DNA of 64,000 bases from Sarocladium kiliense (GCA_030734395.1 JAUZTG010000036.1:682001-746000); one strand, 5' to 3'. Shown: positions 43,264 to 55,554, counted from the stretch's first letter. The notes: generated by a model from the sequence alone, not told the origin. Translations and numbers: made by a program.

Positions 43264-45890
43264 GATGATTGATTTGCTCGCAGAAAGAGATCGGATCGTA
43301 GAGAGTTGTGGGCACTGGTCGTCGACTGGGTCCGTCCGGGGCCCGAGAACCCTCAAGGAATTCTAAGATCAGAGCAGGGTCGGGGGGGAAATCCTCTTTT
43401 TTATCAATTGCAAGAGAGGGTAAGAAGAGCGCTGATCTTTGTTTTGGGGGGAAGGGGAGGGAAGATGAGTTTTAGGTGGGATCACTGTTACATTAGACGT
43501 TGAGGCCGGAAGAAGCCATGCCTTCGCTTCGATGCAGGTGGTCAACCCCAGGGGTTCGAGTTCTGGAACTCGTTTTGAACGTGCCGCCTCTCCGGGATGG
43601 TCACGGCAGCATGGATACCTGGATGACTCTGTAGATCTTTGACCTTACTGCTGTAGGCAGAGATTGTCGCAGCAACACGACGCCAGATTCTACTATCCTG
43701 GTACCATGGTACCTAGGGTCTTGAAGTGGCGAATAAGTCACTCGAAACCAGGAACATCTTCATACGTTGAAACCCATCGTATAGGGCCATGTCTTAGTCT
43801 ATCAGGTGGGTGACGTTCGAGAGTCTATAGCAATTTGCTTCAGCCAGATCAATTTAGACTCTCAGATAAGGGGCAAGGAACACAAAGATCCGAGGCGAGC
43901 AGGATCGGCACCTCCAGTACACAAACGCTGCCCTGTAAGGTGTTACTCTAAGTCACTTCCGAGGAACGGCCGCTCCTCGCTTGTATGCATGTCCAGCAGC
44001 TACCGACGGCTGAGGAAATCCCAGATCTGTGCTCAATGGCGCGGGTCTACAGTTGCAGTGCCCCGGCGTATGTGGCGCATATCCTTGCTCAACTACGGAG
44101 CATCCAAGGCGAGGTTCCTCTCCCTTTGTGCTTCGGATCATGGCACCTCGCAACGCTGCAGATTGGCCGGGGGCCAGCGGGAGAAGCGAATGACCTGATG
44201 GAAGGCCAGGGATATTAAAACTGATGCCTTGGCACCTGTGGCGTTGAGCTCACCGTTCCGCTCAGGGTAAAGATCGTCAGCTTCCATTCGTATCCCGCAA
44301 CCCTGCTGCTTTCTTCCCAAGTCCCGTAAGCATAATCTACATCCCTGTACGGCGTACCTCCGTTCTTACGCTGGGTTAATCAAGATGTATCCCAAAGCGT
44401 AAGAAAGAATGAACTGGACCTGACTCCTGGAATCAATATTATGCATGCATGTCAAAATCCTCCAGATACCACGTGGACAGGCTTCAGCCACTGCCGAAAT
44501 CTTTTGATTCTTTTGTCAAACCAACCGTCCTTTCTTGCCTACGGTTCAGCCCTTCCCCCTCCATTGACCCGTAGTTATATCCCGCATTTTCTTGTGTTTT
44601 AGCTTAAAAGAACCACAGACTGATCGCTACGGGCACTAAGAGCGGGAGCGCCCCAAGAAACTCAGCGAAAAACCCTGACCTGCGTCAATCTTATCCTAAA
44701 CACGCAAAGGACCGTGGGGGAAAAGCTGATGCTAGTCCTAGCCAACCCCCCCCGCGGGGGGCTAGACCCGAGCCCCGGGCACAACCCCAGTTGGCAATCA
44801 ACATTGGCGATTGGGGGGAAATTTGTCTCGAGGGTAAGAGTTTTCCCTTGCTTGCCTCGTCTTGTGTCTGCTGCCAGCTTCTTGTTTGGGGTCCTGTATG
44901 AGCAGGGATGTAGGCCCCTGGGCCTTATGGACAGGGGGTCCTCTCCCATTATCCTTGGCCCTGGCTCTTCGCGGGATCGGCCCAAGCAGGGCGTCTAAAA
45001 GCGGATGAAAGAGAAGAGGCCCGGAGAACATGTGGGTGCGGTTTGAGTTCTGTGGGTTCTTCGAATATCAGGTTTTGTCGGTAGCGAGCTTCCATCGGGC
45101 TTGACTTACAACGTAGCATCCGGCAATATACCTGCAGGCACCGGCTCCTTCTCAAACACATAACTGCATGTAGACGTTGTCCGTCCTTCTCACCCATTCC
45201 CCCTTTCTTATCGCGTCAATATTTGAATGCACGACCCCCCCTCGAAGCGTCGGCCGACAGCGATGGCGAAGAGGCGAGCTATATCCCTGGACTCTTGCTT
45301 GGGACCTTTCCCCTTCCCATTGGCGTGAATGCAACGATATGCATGAGACTGGATCCCTCTACTTTCTGAAGAGGTTGGCCCCGCAGATGGCCAGTACAGA
45401 TCCCTTCAGCTTATTTCTGCTAGCCGAACAACTGTCCGTGAACAGGCTAAGTCGTGTGTAGACGAGGAAAGCCAGCACAGCCCTGGATTGCCTTGGCCAG
45501 CTATTCCCAGCATACCCTGCCCTCGTCTCTTTCGCTCGCATATCCGTCAGCTCCCCGGTTCCCATAGTCTATCGTCTTGGTCCAATCTCTGTGCCAATAT
45601 TGCCCCTCAGCGAATGCAATCAGCCCATGCGTCTTCTTGGCCCAACTGAACAATCTTAGAGCTAGAGAAGGCCGGGTTTCCGCTTCCATACAGCTATATA
45701 GTTGAGACATCTGTCCCGTGCATGCAGTCCTTCCCCTCCTCAGCAGCAGCAATACCACCTGCCCTTGCCTTGCCACGTTGCCGTCTTACTCTCTCACCGG
45801 GAACCATATCCTCCTTTGGTCCTCGTCCTTCTATCCCTCGCTGTTTCCCCCACACCGCTACGCCACATCTTCTCAACTCAATTCCTCACG
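43264..45890. other. Gene-poor region, 2.6 kb
   Basis: The largest gap in the window. Base composition is normal, with several runs of G and C (about 43.38-43.46 kb, and CCCCCCCCGCGGGGGG near 44.75 kb). Many short overlapping frames on both strands lack domains or splice structure. The right end includes the promoter of the tyrosinase gene, with TATATAG at 45695-45701. Nothing else can be supported. Confidence 0.5.
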
Positions 45891-47300
45891 ATGCGTTTCA
45901 GCCAACTCCTGACTCCGCTCGGCTTTGCTGCCGTAGCTGCTGGTGCCCTTGCTGACCGCGAGCCTGAGAATGCTGATGCGCTTATGAGCGAGCTGAACGA
46001 TGAGGCCTTCGAAGCTCTCAAGGCTCTCGAGGAAGGTTCGAATGAGAAGCGTGCAGCCGGCACTTGCAACTTGTTCAACGCCACCATCCGCAGGGATTGG
46101 TCAGTCTTCTTCACTACTCTCTACTAACAACATGTAACTAAGCTGACACTTTGGACTCAGGGCTGCGTTGAGCAAGAAGGAGCGCACCGCCTACATTGAT
46201 GCCGTCAAGTGCCTCCAGTCCAAGCCATCCCAGTCAGACCCTAACTGGGCTCCTGGTGCGAGGACCCGGTACGATGACTTTGTGGCAATTCACATCGACT
46301 TGACCACCTCGATCCACAGCACGGTAAGTGGAATACTCCGGTCCCTTGACGTGGCTTGCATATTCTGATGCGTCTGTTCAGGGCAACTTCCTCACGTGGC
46401 ACCGTTACTTCGTGCACACCTATGAGCAAGCCCTGAAGAAGGAGTGTGGCTACAAGGGCGCCCAACCCGTAAGTGCTTTGCCGCATTCGAATGATTGATC
46501 CCGTCCACTCATAGTCTGACTCGTCCATAGTACTGGAACTGGTTTGCCCACCAGGACGATATCAACAAGTCTCCTGTCTACGATGGCAGTGAGACTAGCA
46601 TGGGAGGCACTGGCTCCTATGTCGAGCATGAGGGCTCGTGGGCTGCTACCGGCAACGTCCTGTTCGCTCCCGGAAAGGGCGGCGGCTGCGTCCAGAGTGG
46701 TCCCTTCACAGGGTAAGTTCCGTCTATCACATGTGACATATGTCTCCATTTCTTACTGACACCAAACTCTCTAGTCTGACCGTCAACCTTGGTCCCATCC
46801 GCCCTGGCATGCGGTCCCTTCCCGTCAGCCCCAACGGCAACCTGGGCTACAACCCTCACTGTCTGCGCCGTGATATCTCGAACGACCCCATGCGTTACAT
46901 GACAGCAACCAACCTCATGAACATCACCCTTGGTCAAGCATCTCACAGCATTAAGCTATTCCAAGACGAGCTCCAGGGCCGCTTCGGTGACAAGTTCGTC
47001 GGCATGCACTCGGCCGGTCACTATGTCGCCGGTGGTGATGCCACTGACGTTTTTGCCTCACCTGTCGATCCTTCGTTCTTCCTTCACCACGCTATGGTTG
47101 ACCGCGTCTACTGGGTCTGGCAGGTCCTCCATCCTAAGGTGGCCAACACTGTCGCTGGCACTCTTACCATTGGCAACAACCCACCCAGCCGTGATACCTT
47201 GCCCACGGACCCGCTCAACCTTGGTGTTCTTGCCAAGAGTATCAAGCTCTCTGACGCTTATGACACCCTTGCCGGCCCGTTCTGCTACATCTACTTATAA
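45891..47300 (+). CDS. Secreted short tyrosinase / catechol oxidase (AoCO4-like)
   Basis: Five exons (45891-46099, 46161-46323, 46382-46468, 46531-46712, 46775-47300) encode 388 aa. Residues 1-20 are a signal peptide (cleavage near GALA-DR), followed by an acidic pro-like segment to EKRA. The CuA site is seen as AIHIDLTTSIHSTGNFLTWH, built across an exon junction, and the CuB site as MHSAGHYV with SFFLHHAMVDR. YWNWFAHQDD between them is typical of this class. The protein stops about 80 residues after CuB and lacks the C-terminal lid domain of classical tyrosinases, as in the short Aspergillus catechol oxidase group. It oxidises mono- or diphenols outside the cell; the exact substrate is open. 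Confidence 0.92.
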
Positions 47301-47643
47301 ACGACAACTGTACTGCATGATGATTGAAAGATTTCCCTGGCAGAGTAGATGCTGAGTGTATATAGACAGCTTTCAATATGAGAGACGTAATTGCAATGTG
47401 CTTGATAACTGGCTGGAAGTAATCGGCTTCGTTTACCTGAATGTCCTGACATTCCTTACTCAGTACGACTCGTAGCCTTCCCGTCGAACAAGGACCAGCG
47501 AAACAGCCGGGCCCCTGATGCTTAGGGGGGAGTGGCGCAAGTTGTATGTGGCCTGCACTCGAAGAAGATGGAGCTTAAAAAATGAATTCAGTTACATGAC
47601 ATGGGAGATACCTCCAACTCCTTCGTAAAAAGGGAACAGAAAA
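47301..47643. other. Convergent 3' intergenic region, 0.34 kb
   Basis: The 3' ends of the tyrosinase and the Cys-rich secreted gene; nothing else. Confidence 0.5.
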
Positions 47644-48920
47644 CTACTCTACATCGAACTCCTCAGGGTCCGGTCCAGTGTCTTCACCGCAGATGATATC
47701 AATCTGGTCGTCTGGAATGCCAGCGATTCCCAAGATATCAGAGGCATGGCCTGGCAATTTGCCCCCTGCTAGATCAGTCAATAAACCCAGACCAGCAGAG
47801 CATGCCCACTTGGCGACATCGCTCATTCCGTTTGGAGGCGACACCAGCTCGAATCGGATTAGCATGTCGTCCATGTAGGGGTCTGAGTCGCGACCGTTGA
47901 CGGTGTCTGTTGGAGAAGAGGGTAAGTTAGCCTGAGGACATAATGCATGGCAGTGGTTTCTTGAGAATCAAGATGACTTACACAACGTCTTGGGTCCTGC
48001 ACACATGTTCGTGACGTAGTTGCACGTTCTTTCTGGGCGAGTAGGTTGCCCGTCACTGATACGTGCTCGAAGTCGCGATTCGCCAATCTCATCGTCATAA
48101 TCTTCGGAAGAAGGGTTTTTCACTGGGAATGCCGAAAGGTCTCTCTTGTATGACAACCCCGTATGGTCGGGGTCAGGGCATCCCGTTCCACCTTCTACCG
48201 GTTCCTTGTACGGAGCCCTCGCGCAAGAGCCTCGGGTAGCGTCGATTGCACCCAAGGCGACAAGAGAGATCATGAAATCACGAGATTCCTTGCTTGAGCT
48301 GTGCCGGAAGGTCAGCAGAGGGCTATAGACCGGAACTTGCCTAAGACTTACTAATGAGACCGATCAATCGTTCCCTGAAGATTCATGTACTCGCGCCCCT
48401 CGTTCAGAATGAGGGAGATTCTTCCAAGGTCAAATGAATCTTTGCTGCAATGGTCATCGCCCTCAGGGCAATGTTCCAGCAATGCATCTGCCAAGGCTTT
48501 CTTCATCCCTCGCCCTTCGTCCTCGTTGACGCCAGTGCCAAAAGAGATCTGAGTCTCGGATAGCTTAAGCGTATGGTACGGGACTGGTGGTGGCGGGATC
48601 CTGCAGCTACAAGTGCCACTGTTGCAGAAGGGTTGATATCCTTCATCAGTGGCACAGAGTCTTGCGCCGTTGCATTCATCGTCGTTGTTGCATGTTGGTG
48701 GTGTCGGCGGCGCATCAGGTGCCTTGCAGACACATTCCCCTTCTTCGCAAATGAAGCTGACCCTTCCACCTGTGCATGAAGGGCTAGAACCGCAGTCTTC
48801 GGTCTTGGTGCAAGTCGTTTGGCGAGCAGTGAGTTGGGTCAATTCGCCTGTTGGATGAGCATGGACGATGAACCCGAGCTGGCTAGATAGCGCAAGCGCA
48901 GATAACAGTTTGAACTTCAT
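47644..48920 (-). CDS. Secreted cysteine-rich protein of unknown function, 382 aa
   Basis: Three exons (48920-48352, 48298-47982, 47906-47644) splice in frame. Residues 1-21 form a signal peptide (ending near FIVHAHP), followed by a possible Kex2-like TARQ site. Residues about 35-110 hold two Cys-dense modules joined by a Pro-rich linker: CTKTEDCGSSPSC...CEEGECVC and CNNDDECNGARLC...CNSGTCSC. Their spacing resembles small disulfide knots. The rest forms a larger domain with scattered Cys, including SLVALGAIDATRGSCARAP and a late ADVAKW-like helical part. No catalytic motif is evident. The modules could bind carbohydrate or protein. I do not recognise the family. Confidence 0.8.
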
Positions 48921-50566
48921 GATGGACCAGCTGCAGCTGTGGAAACACAGACGATTTCGACTTTTTCAGTTTTTGTCAAGACTTTGATATGTGTAGAGTT
49001 GATCAGAGATCTTGATGGATGGTATTGTTGAATTGCTTGCCTTGGCAGTATGGCCAAGCCTTGTAGTCGGATCGAAGCGGACGTCGATCTTTATACTTGA
49101 TCTCTTGGCTCTTCGACAACATTCGCAACAGCCACCGTCTCCTCGACTGACGTCTGTTCCCAACTGCCTGGGCTATTCTTGGCCTTAAGGTTCCCACATC
49201 TTCGGCAACTTAACCGCGCCCTGATGAAGTGAGGCGAAACTCGCAAAGCCTCATTCATCGTCAGTCCTAAAAGCAGTGACGTAGAGATCCCTGCATAATA
49301 TCAGGATCAAGACCCCTAGTTCAGAACCCTTCGCGGCATTAGAATGCCGAATTGTACTGCTCCCAGGGCTATATGCCGACAGACTAGCATACAGTCGGCG
49401 CCAAAGCCGTAAGCGGGATCGAATGGAGGAACAGACATCATTAGAGCGCATGCGTCAGAATAGCTTCGGAGAGTTATGGATTTAGAAAATCTTGCCTAGG
49501 TATAGGTAGGTAGTCGCGTGCCCTAGGACTTGTGGCGCAGCACTGTCAGCCCTTTACCTATTACTCCCATCCAAACTTGCAATCCGACTGGCTGCTTCGC
49601 CAAATCCCAGTGGAAGGGATCCATACGTCAGATATGGGCGAATCCTACGATTCTGTGGCTTGATCGTAGTGCTGACTCTACTCGGAACCGGTTATTTCAG
49701 CTACCTGATAATCTATAGGGATCGCTTCGAGGCACGGCTACGTGATAGCGATGTTCTCCATCATGCCCGGGCCTGGGACTTTTGTCAAGTGTCTGTTGCA
49801 GCTTAGCATTTGTCACATGCGTAGAGAGCGTTCTAGTAAGCTGAAGAAATGGCTATATTTATTTTCAGGCTTGATATGAAAGACTCAGGATCCACCAGGC
49901 TTAGGAGCCTTGGGTTGCGAGCTGAGGATGACGTCGTTTCATGTCTGAGTAGAGGTATTGGGCGGGCTGGCTCACGATCATGGGCAGCAACCGCGGCTTC
50001 ACCTGAGCTGGATGATCCTTGACTCGTGTGGCATAGCCCTGAGTACGACGTGTGGCCTCTTTCTCGGATTGGTCTTGAGACCTGGATATGGTCATTTCCA
50101 TACTTCATTGTTTACAAGCAACTGATAGATGAAGGCAGCGATGCGCCGGTGACCTAGTCTTATGCGTGAGTTACGCACATAAGGGTCCACTGCACTGTCT
50201 GCGAACGAGACAGATTGTCGACGTTGAGTAGTGAGCTATGTACGACAAAGGTTTGAGGAAGCAGAGAATGAATAGACAGTACTGTATACTTGACTCGAGC
50301 TGTATAACAAGGCCAGTCGTGAGAAGGTGCATTATATTCACATGTTGGCCCGGTCCTGTATGCTTGAACAGCAAAACAAGTTACTAGTACCACATCATGT
50401 AGCGCAACAGGCACCATTTACAAAGCCATGAGCGACGAGGGCAAACAGTGTAAAAGTTATTCGGCATATACAACGCCTACCTTATTAGGTACGCCACGAA
50501 TACAAAGTACAGAACCTGCCAACGCTGAAACACAGAAGGATAAGACAACTACACAGAAATCCCGTA
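48921..50566. other. Intergenic region, 1.6 kb
   Basis: Short frames only. The left part is the promoter of the Cys-rich gene. No RNA gene, repeat or transposon signal was recognised. Confidence 0.5.
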
Positions 50567-51640
50567 TCATCCGTAAACAAACTCCTCCCAGCAGTTCTCA
50601 TCGCTCAAATCCACACTCTTCAGTTTCCTCAGCCACTCCGGCTTTAATGCACCCTGCTCATCATAAGGTCCCCGCAAACTCCATTCTGTCCATAAGCCCA
50701 ACACCGCCGTCGCCCTCGGTAGTTGAAGCTCAAACCACTCTTGATGGCGAGAGCCACACCCATCACACGGATCAGCCCGTAACCTCTCGTTTGCAAAGTG
50801 CGCGTGCACGATGCGCTCGACTTTCAAGTGAAGATTCGTCCTGAAGTCACAGAGGATCTTCGGCTCCTTGCCGCATCTCCTTTGGATTTGTTGAAGTCGG
50901 GAAGGCAGGTTTCCTGTGTAGCCAATCTTCAGGTAGCGTGTTGATTCGTCGGCCCTTGGTGTGAACGTGTAGATATAGACGTGGCCAGAGCCGGGCCCAG
51001 TGGCTGCCTCGAGGGCTGTCTTGGTGAGAGGCTTCGATAGAACAGACTTGATGAAGGTGTTGAGGGCTAAAGTCGTTCTATGAGGCGAGTATGGCTGGAA
51101 GGAGTGCTCAGACGCAGTCTCGAGTTGCGTCGTTTGTGAAGGAGCCTTTTGGTCGCACACAGACGACTCTGCTTTGATGTTTTCAGGCTCAAGATCGATC
51201 TCTTCTTCCAAATCTTCGCATTTGAGAGACTTCTCGTAATCTCTTGTCACCACTTGTTTCGCAGCAGCTCTTGGTTGAACATCATGGAGGGAAATGTCAA
51301 CTTCATCATCGGGCTCGGCCTTGACCGCCACGTCCGCTTCTTTTATCAGCTTCCTCCATACGGAAAGAAGCGCTGACTGTTGGTTCTGATGATTCTTTTT
51401 GCAGAGTGCCAGTGGCACTATCCTGCTCATGATCTGGAGTTTCTCCTCCTTGTTGATCGCGAGAGCTGCTTTGCTGAGCAGGGCGTCAACTGTCACGGCA
51501 TTTTTGGCCGCAATCTTGACTTGGCATCGGGCGCCCTTCTTTGTGACGCCATGACATCTGAAGTCTGAGCTGTCTCGAATGTCCAGAAGGGCTCGAAGGT
51601 AGACAGAAGAGTCGACCGCAAGCGGGGGAGATGACAACAT
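50567..51640 (-). CDS. T5orf172 (GIY-YIG-like) domain protein
   Basis: A single exon of 357 aa starting at the ATG at 51640 (the upstream in-frame GTG is not used). The N-terminal third has a Cys/His pair (FRCHGVTKKGARCQV and LCKKNH), common in this fungal family. The C-terminal part carries the T5orf172 domain: VYIYTFTPR, LKIGYTGNLPSRLQQIQRRCG, VERIVHAHFANERL and the end HQEWFEL. In phage T5 Orf172 and fission-yeast Mug113 this domain is thought to bind DNA and is structurally related to GIY-YIG nucleases; here YIY and KIGYT fill those positions. The middle is acidic and disordered. The cellular role is unknown. Confidence 0.85.
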   Translation of the reverse strand: MLSSPPLAVDSSVYLRALLDIRDSSDFRCHGVTKKGARCQVKIAAKNAVTVDALLSKAALAINKEEKLQIMSRIVPLALCKKNHQNQQSALLSVWRKLIKEADVAVKAEPDDEVDISLHDVQPRAAAKQVVTRDYEKSLKCEDLEEEIDLEPENIKAESSVCDQKAPSQTTQLETASEHSFQPYSPHRTTLALNTFIKSVLSKPLTKTALEAATGPGSGHVYIYTFTPRADESTRYLKIGYTGNLPSRLQQIQRRCGKEPKILCDFRTNLHLKVERIVHAHFANERLRADPCDGCGSRHQEWFELQLPRATAVLGLWTEWSLRGPYDEQGALKPEWLRKLKSVDLSDENCWEEFVYG

Positions 51641-52386
51641 CACGAATTTCAGGTGACAAAAGATATAAGTTAGAGAACAATTGTCTTTGGACTTTGTCGT
51701 TACTGGGGAAACTACCTATTGAGCCACAAAGCCCATGGCCTGATCTAAATATTCACAGGATTCGAAGTCTAAGCGCCGGGCCTCTCAGGTGGGCTATTGG
51801 GTGCCTCTCGCGTATGCATGGTGTATGCAGTTGGCTCTGCGTTTCATGCAACACAGCCCTCACCAGGCCCTTCAGCCACGCGCATCACGACACTCATGGT
51901 GCTTCAGAATGAACAAGGTGTTACTTGAACCACAGGGAAACTGACTTCTCATTCAGTCTGCACAATCGCAATTGCTGTGTTCTCGGATTAGCATACCCAG
52001 GTGTCCATCCAAAGGGTAGCTTGATTGCATGGCTTTCGCTATGTGCGGACGAATGGAGAGAAATTCCCCGCCATAAATACAAATGAGGTCAAGCCTGTCC
52101 AGTTGAACGGTTGCTTCCCCGCCCATCCCGAGCCAAACATAACCTGAGAAAGTAGGTCGCGGGATGAGGTTGCATCAGGTCTGCTTCGCCCCAACACTCA
52201 CGAACACGAACCACTTCTTGGCTCAGTTGTGCCTCGCTCTTAGGCATAATCGGGAACCCTTAGGCTCACAGCATAACCAAAGTTCCAAGAATGGTGTGTA
52301 TTGGGTCACATTCATTAACATTCATGGGACACACGAGTCAGAGCATATTGCAGAAAGGCAACACGGAGTATCTGCTTGTATATGTC
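51641..52386. other. Intergenic region, 0.75 kb
   Basis: Promoter of the T5orf172 gene and 3' end of the DUF3500 gene; both lie on the minus strand. Frames on the plus strand overlapping the DUF3500 gene are shadows. Confidence 0.5.
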
Positions 52387-53731
52387 TCATCCCTCCCAAA
52401 CGAAGTCCTGTTTCACCTTGGGAACCAATTGACGCAATGCCACGCCGTAGTCACCTGCATTCGGTGTCCTCAGCAATGTGTGGATGTGAAACTTTGCGGG
52501 CTTTCCGTTCGTCAAGAAAACACCAGAATGATGATCAAACTCCACAATCACCACTGGGCTCTGTATCCGGTAGTAGAAAGGGTCTTCCTGTCCAAACCCA
52601 CCGATCCAGCACCAGTATGTCTCTTTGTACCAACTCTGTATCTGCTCCAGGCGGAGCGCTTTTGCCGATTTGGGAAGATAAAGAAGGTACTGTTCAAAAA
52701 TAGCCGTAACGAGATCCTGTTGCTGGGAAGTCATCTCGGAGACGAGGATGCCTTCGTATGGAACAATGCGGTTGTCGCGATAAGCGCCGCACAAGTGCCT
52801 TTGATCGTCGTGATTCCACCTTCCACGTGGCATAGCCGGGTCCTTCATCATTTTGTACAGTTGAGCTTGCTTCTGCTTCTCCTGGTCAAGGCTCTGCATC
52901 AATTGCAATCCTAACGCTTCCTCTCTCTCTAGAATCCGTGTTCCCTTGTATGGCCCATCGTCAATAAGATTAGGCTCCGCCCCAGTGAACCAGGGCGAGA
53001 TAACAATCTGCTGTCGAATAAAGAAGATGCTGAGGCAGAGGTGGTGACCATAAAAGGAGTAGCCCCAAGCATCCTCGACAGAAGGCTGTCCAAACATTAC
53101 AAAGTTGTATGAGTACTCGTTGCAGATCTTAGGCGCTTGGACCAACTCCCCGAGGAAGTGGTTGATGCGCATTGCGCCAACTGCTTTCTCGTAGCCTTCT
53201 GGAGAGAGGGTGCATTGGAGCAGATGCATGACCGTGGCTCGCAGCTCTGGGGTGATCTCATCGAGACGAATCCCTTTGTCGCTTAGGAGAAACTCTGGGT
53301 TTGACCAGGATCGCCATTCTGGTGATTCAATATGTAGGCAAGTCTTTGCTTTCTGCGCTGAGTCTAAGTTGGAGAGAATTTCGAGCCCTGCCTGGGTGAT
53401 ATCTCCGATGGGAATGCCTTCATCTTGTAGCTTGAAGAGATTCGGACGAACAGTACCTACGGATCGATTCAGCATGGCTGACATCAAAAGATGTCATCTT
53501 TGCTTTCGAACTGCAAATCATTTAGGACCTACCGTCGTTGGTGATGCCTGTGAAGGGCTCCTTAAACAGCTTCTTCCAATGCTGGTACAAGGCGTGTAAC
53601 CACGGCGGCTGGCCATTCTCTATGAAATCTTGCGCGTATTCATGTGCATCCTTCTGCTGCTGCATGGACGTGAACCTCGGTGTGTTCAAGTCTGGCAGGT
53701 GCTGACGAAAGCTGCTATCGTGTTCAGTCAT
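52387..53731 (-). CDS. DUF3500 protein
   Basis: Two exons (53731-53533 and 53456-52387) encode 422 aa. The family pattern is strong from the first exon (WKKLFKEPFTGITNDG, spliced to TVRPNLFKL) to the end. It shows GYSFYGHHLCLSIFF, SPWFTGAEPNLIDDGPYKG, and the highly typical WIGGFGQEDPFYYRIQSPVV followed by EFDHHSGVFL and AKFHIHTLLRTPNAGDYG. No signal peptide is present. The conserved His residues (HH, DHH, HIH) suggest a metal site, but no reaction has been firmly assigned to the family. The predicted protein appears full length. Confidence 0.88.
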
Positions 53732-54657
53732 GGCAGCGGCTATGTGAGGTGAGCTGGCGAATTCAATGGATTGAAAGCCAGACTGGATTCAAGTCGCTCG
53801 GAGGAAGGTCGCTGACCCCGCGTGCCTCCACTGTCTCCCAGCCAAACAGTGCCCCATCCGGGGTTAACGGGTTGCGACGTTATCAACACATTTCGCTTAC
53901 CCTGCACTTTGTTGGTTCATCACGACTCCAAAACATCTTGAGCTCGACGCGGTGTTTCCCCTAAGTCATGACTAGCTGTATAGCGTAGGAAAGAAAGGAA
54001 TGTCGAGCTTACTTGTACATTCAGACCTTACCTGTTTTCTTATAAATCCCAAAGACCAATTGAAATACGTGTGGGAAGTGTCCATATCATGACTGATACA
54101 CCACGTCGAGTGACGGGTTGCACTACGCCCCAGTCAAGGACAAGATTATATCGGATGTGTACTTCTATCTGCGTCACAGGACTAAGGTCAAAAGTGGCCG
54201 ACCGAGTAAGCGACGTCGTAGCATAGGACGTTGCGTTGGTTGCTTTTGCATTGAATGGCAAACATGGGCTCGCTTGCCATCCCTACCCGCTGACGTCATG
54301 GATGTTCTGCGGCGTAGGAGGAATGCATTCTAATACCGGAGCTGTATTAAGCTTGAATTAGTCCTGACCCCCCCCTGGACGAATGGCAATTGCTTTCTTT
54401 GGCCAGGTTCAAATCAGGCTGCGTGCGTTTGGGCGAAGATCGCCGGCGGATTCGAATGCGATACGGTCAGACCAACAACCAACAACGGACAGCTCTGGTG
54501 ATGCAGCAGACAGTCACACGTCACACAGTGTGGGGTTTCTTCTGGCTGCCTGCAGAACTGCAGATGATGTTAATAAATAAATACAGAATTTGCCGACATG
54601 TTCGCTCTCCTGCGTCTGTGCCCACAGTGATATCCGTCCCATCGCATTCGAACCACC
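53732..54657. other. Divergent intergenic region, 0.9 kb
   Basis: It separates the DUF3500 gene (minus) from the 298-aa secreted protein gene (plus). Only short unsupported frames occur. Confidence 0.5.
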
Positions 54658-55554
54658 ATGGCGCTCATTGCAACTTCATTGCTCCTCTCACTGGCTCTGG
54701 CCGACCAACACCTTCTCCCTAGGCGGCTCATCTTCATAAACACCACGTCCGACGACAAATTTGAGGAGTTTATTGAAGCCGCGAACGCCTCCACTGTCCA
54801 CGAGATTGAGCTACCCAATATCCATACAAACGAGTACCCTTCCAAAGGCGAGCATGTCAGCTGGAAAGCCTGGCTTCAAATCGACGAAGAACGTGCCAGA
54901 GGCGGCATCATGTACGCAGGGCTGCATCCGGATGAGGAATACATCTCCGATAACAGCTCCATTCAGTCAGACGACAGCTGGCTGACATGCATGAGGTTGA
55001 CCCGATTCCGCAACCCTGGCCTCCCGCTAGATGAACCGATCCAAAGCGATTGTTCCAACGTGTTCCCCGACGAGTGTCTCCAATTTTTGAATGAAATCTC
55101 TGAAGATGGGAGGCTGTGTCTCAACTCCACGATGCGTCGTGATCAATGGGAGGATAGTCCTTGCAGTGGTGCGCTCAACGACGAGCACACACGACAGGTC
55201 CTTGAACCCGACAAGGTCTTCCGTGTCACTCATCTGAACAACCTTACTACTGCGGCTTCTGCCCTCAACGAAGACGGTAGCCCAGACGAGAGGTACGATG
55301 CCTTGGTCAATAGCGTGTATATGCTCGCGGTTGGATTCGCACGCGTCAGTGACAAGGAGAACCGCGCATCGGACACCACCATTGATAGAGATGCGCAGAC
55401 GGTCCCGAGCAAGTTCATTTGCATGCGCGCGGGCGAGTTTTCTGAGGGTAGCAGGACGCTAGAGGATATTGAGGATGTAGGTGTTGGGATGAGTGCGCCA
55501 GTTGGCTGGATAATGGTTTTGGCTGCGTGTGTCATGGCTGCTGGCATGCTGTGA
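54658..55554 (+). CDS. Secreted, probably GPI-anchored protein of unknown function
   Basis: A single exon of 298 aa. It starts with a short signal peptide (MALIATSLLLSLALA) and ends in a hydrophobic tail (APVGWIMVLAACVMAAGML) after a small-residue region (VGVGMS), the layout of a GPI-anchor signal. In between there are about six Cys residues (LTCM, SDCSN, DECLQ, RLCLN, SPCSG, FICMR) and several NxS/T sites. The body is acidic. The second half contains a helical part (YDALVNSVYMLAVGF). No known domain is recognised. A cell-surface or wall-associated role fits the layout. Confidence 0.75.
   Translation: MALIATSLLLSLALADQHLLPRRLIFINTTSDDKFEEFIEAANASTVHEIELPNIHTNEYPSKGEHVSWKAWLQIDEERARGGIMYAGLHPDEEYISDNSSIQSDDSWLTCMRLTRFRNPGLPLDEPIQSDCSNVFPDECLQFLNEISEDGRLCLNSTMRRDQWEDSPCSGALNDEHTRQVLEPDKVFRVTHLNNLTTAASALNEDGSPDERYDALVNSVYMLAVGFARVSDKENRASDTTIDRDAQTVPSKFICMRAGEFSEGSRTLEDIEDVGVGMSAPVGWIMVLAACVMAAGML

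Noticed and set aside
44745..44765. C-run/G-run palindrome CCCCCCCCGCGGGGGG
   Set aside because: A short homopolymer structure with no gene start or end nearby; not enough for a terminator or element call.
43264..45890. Possible hidden genes in the 2.6 kb gap (several frames of 60-130 codons)
   Set aside because: None shows a domain, signal peptide or in-frame splice partners; overlapping frames on both strands suggest chance.
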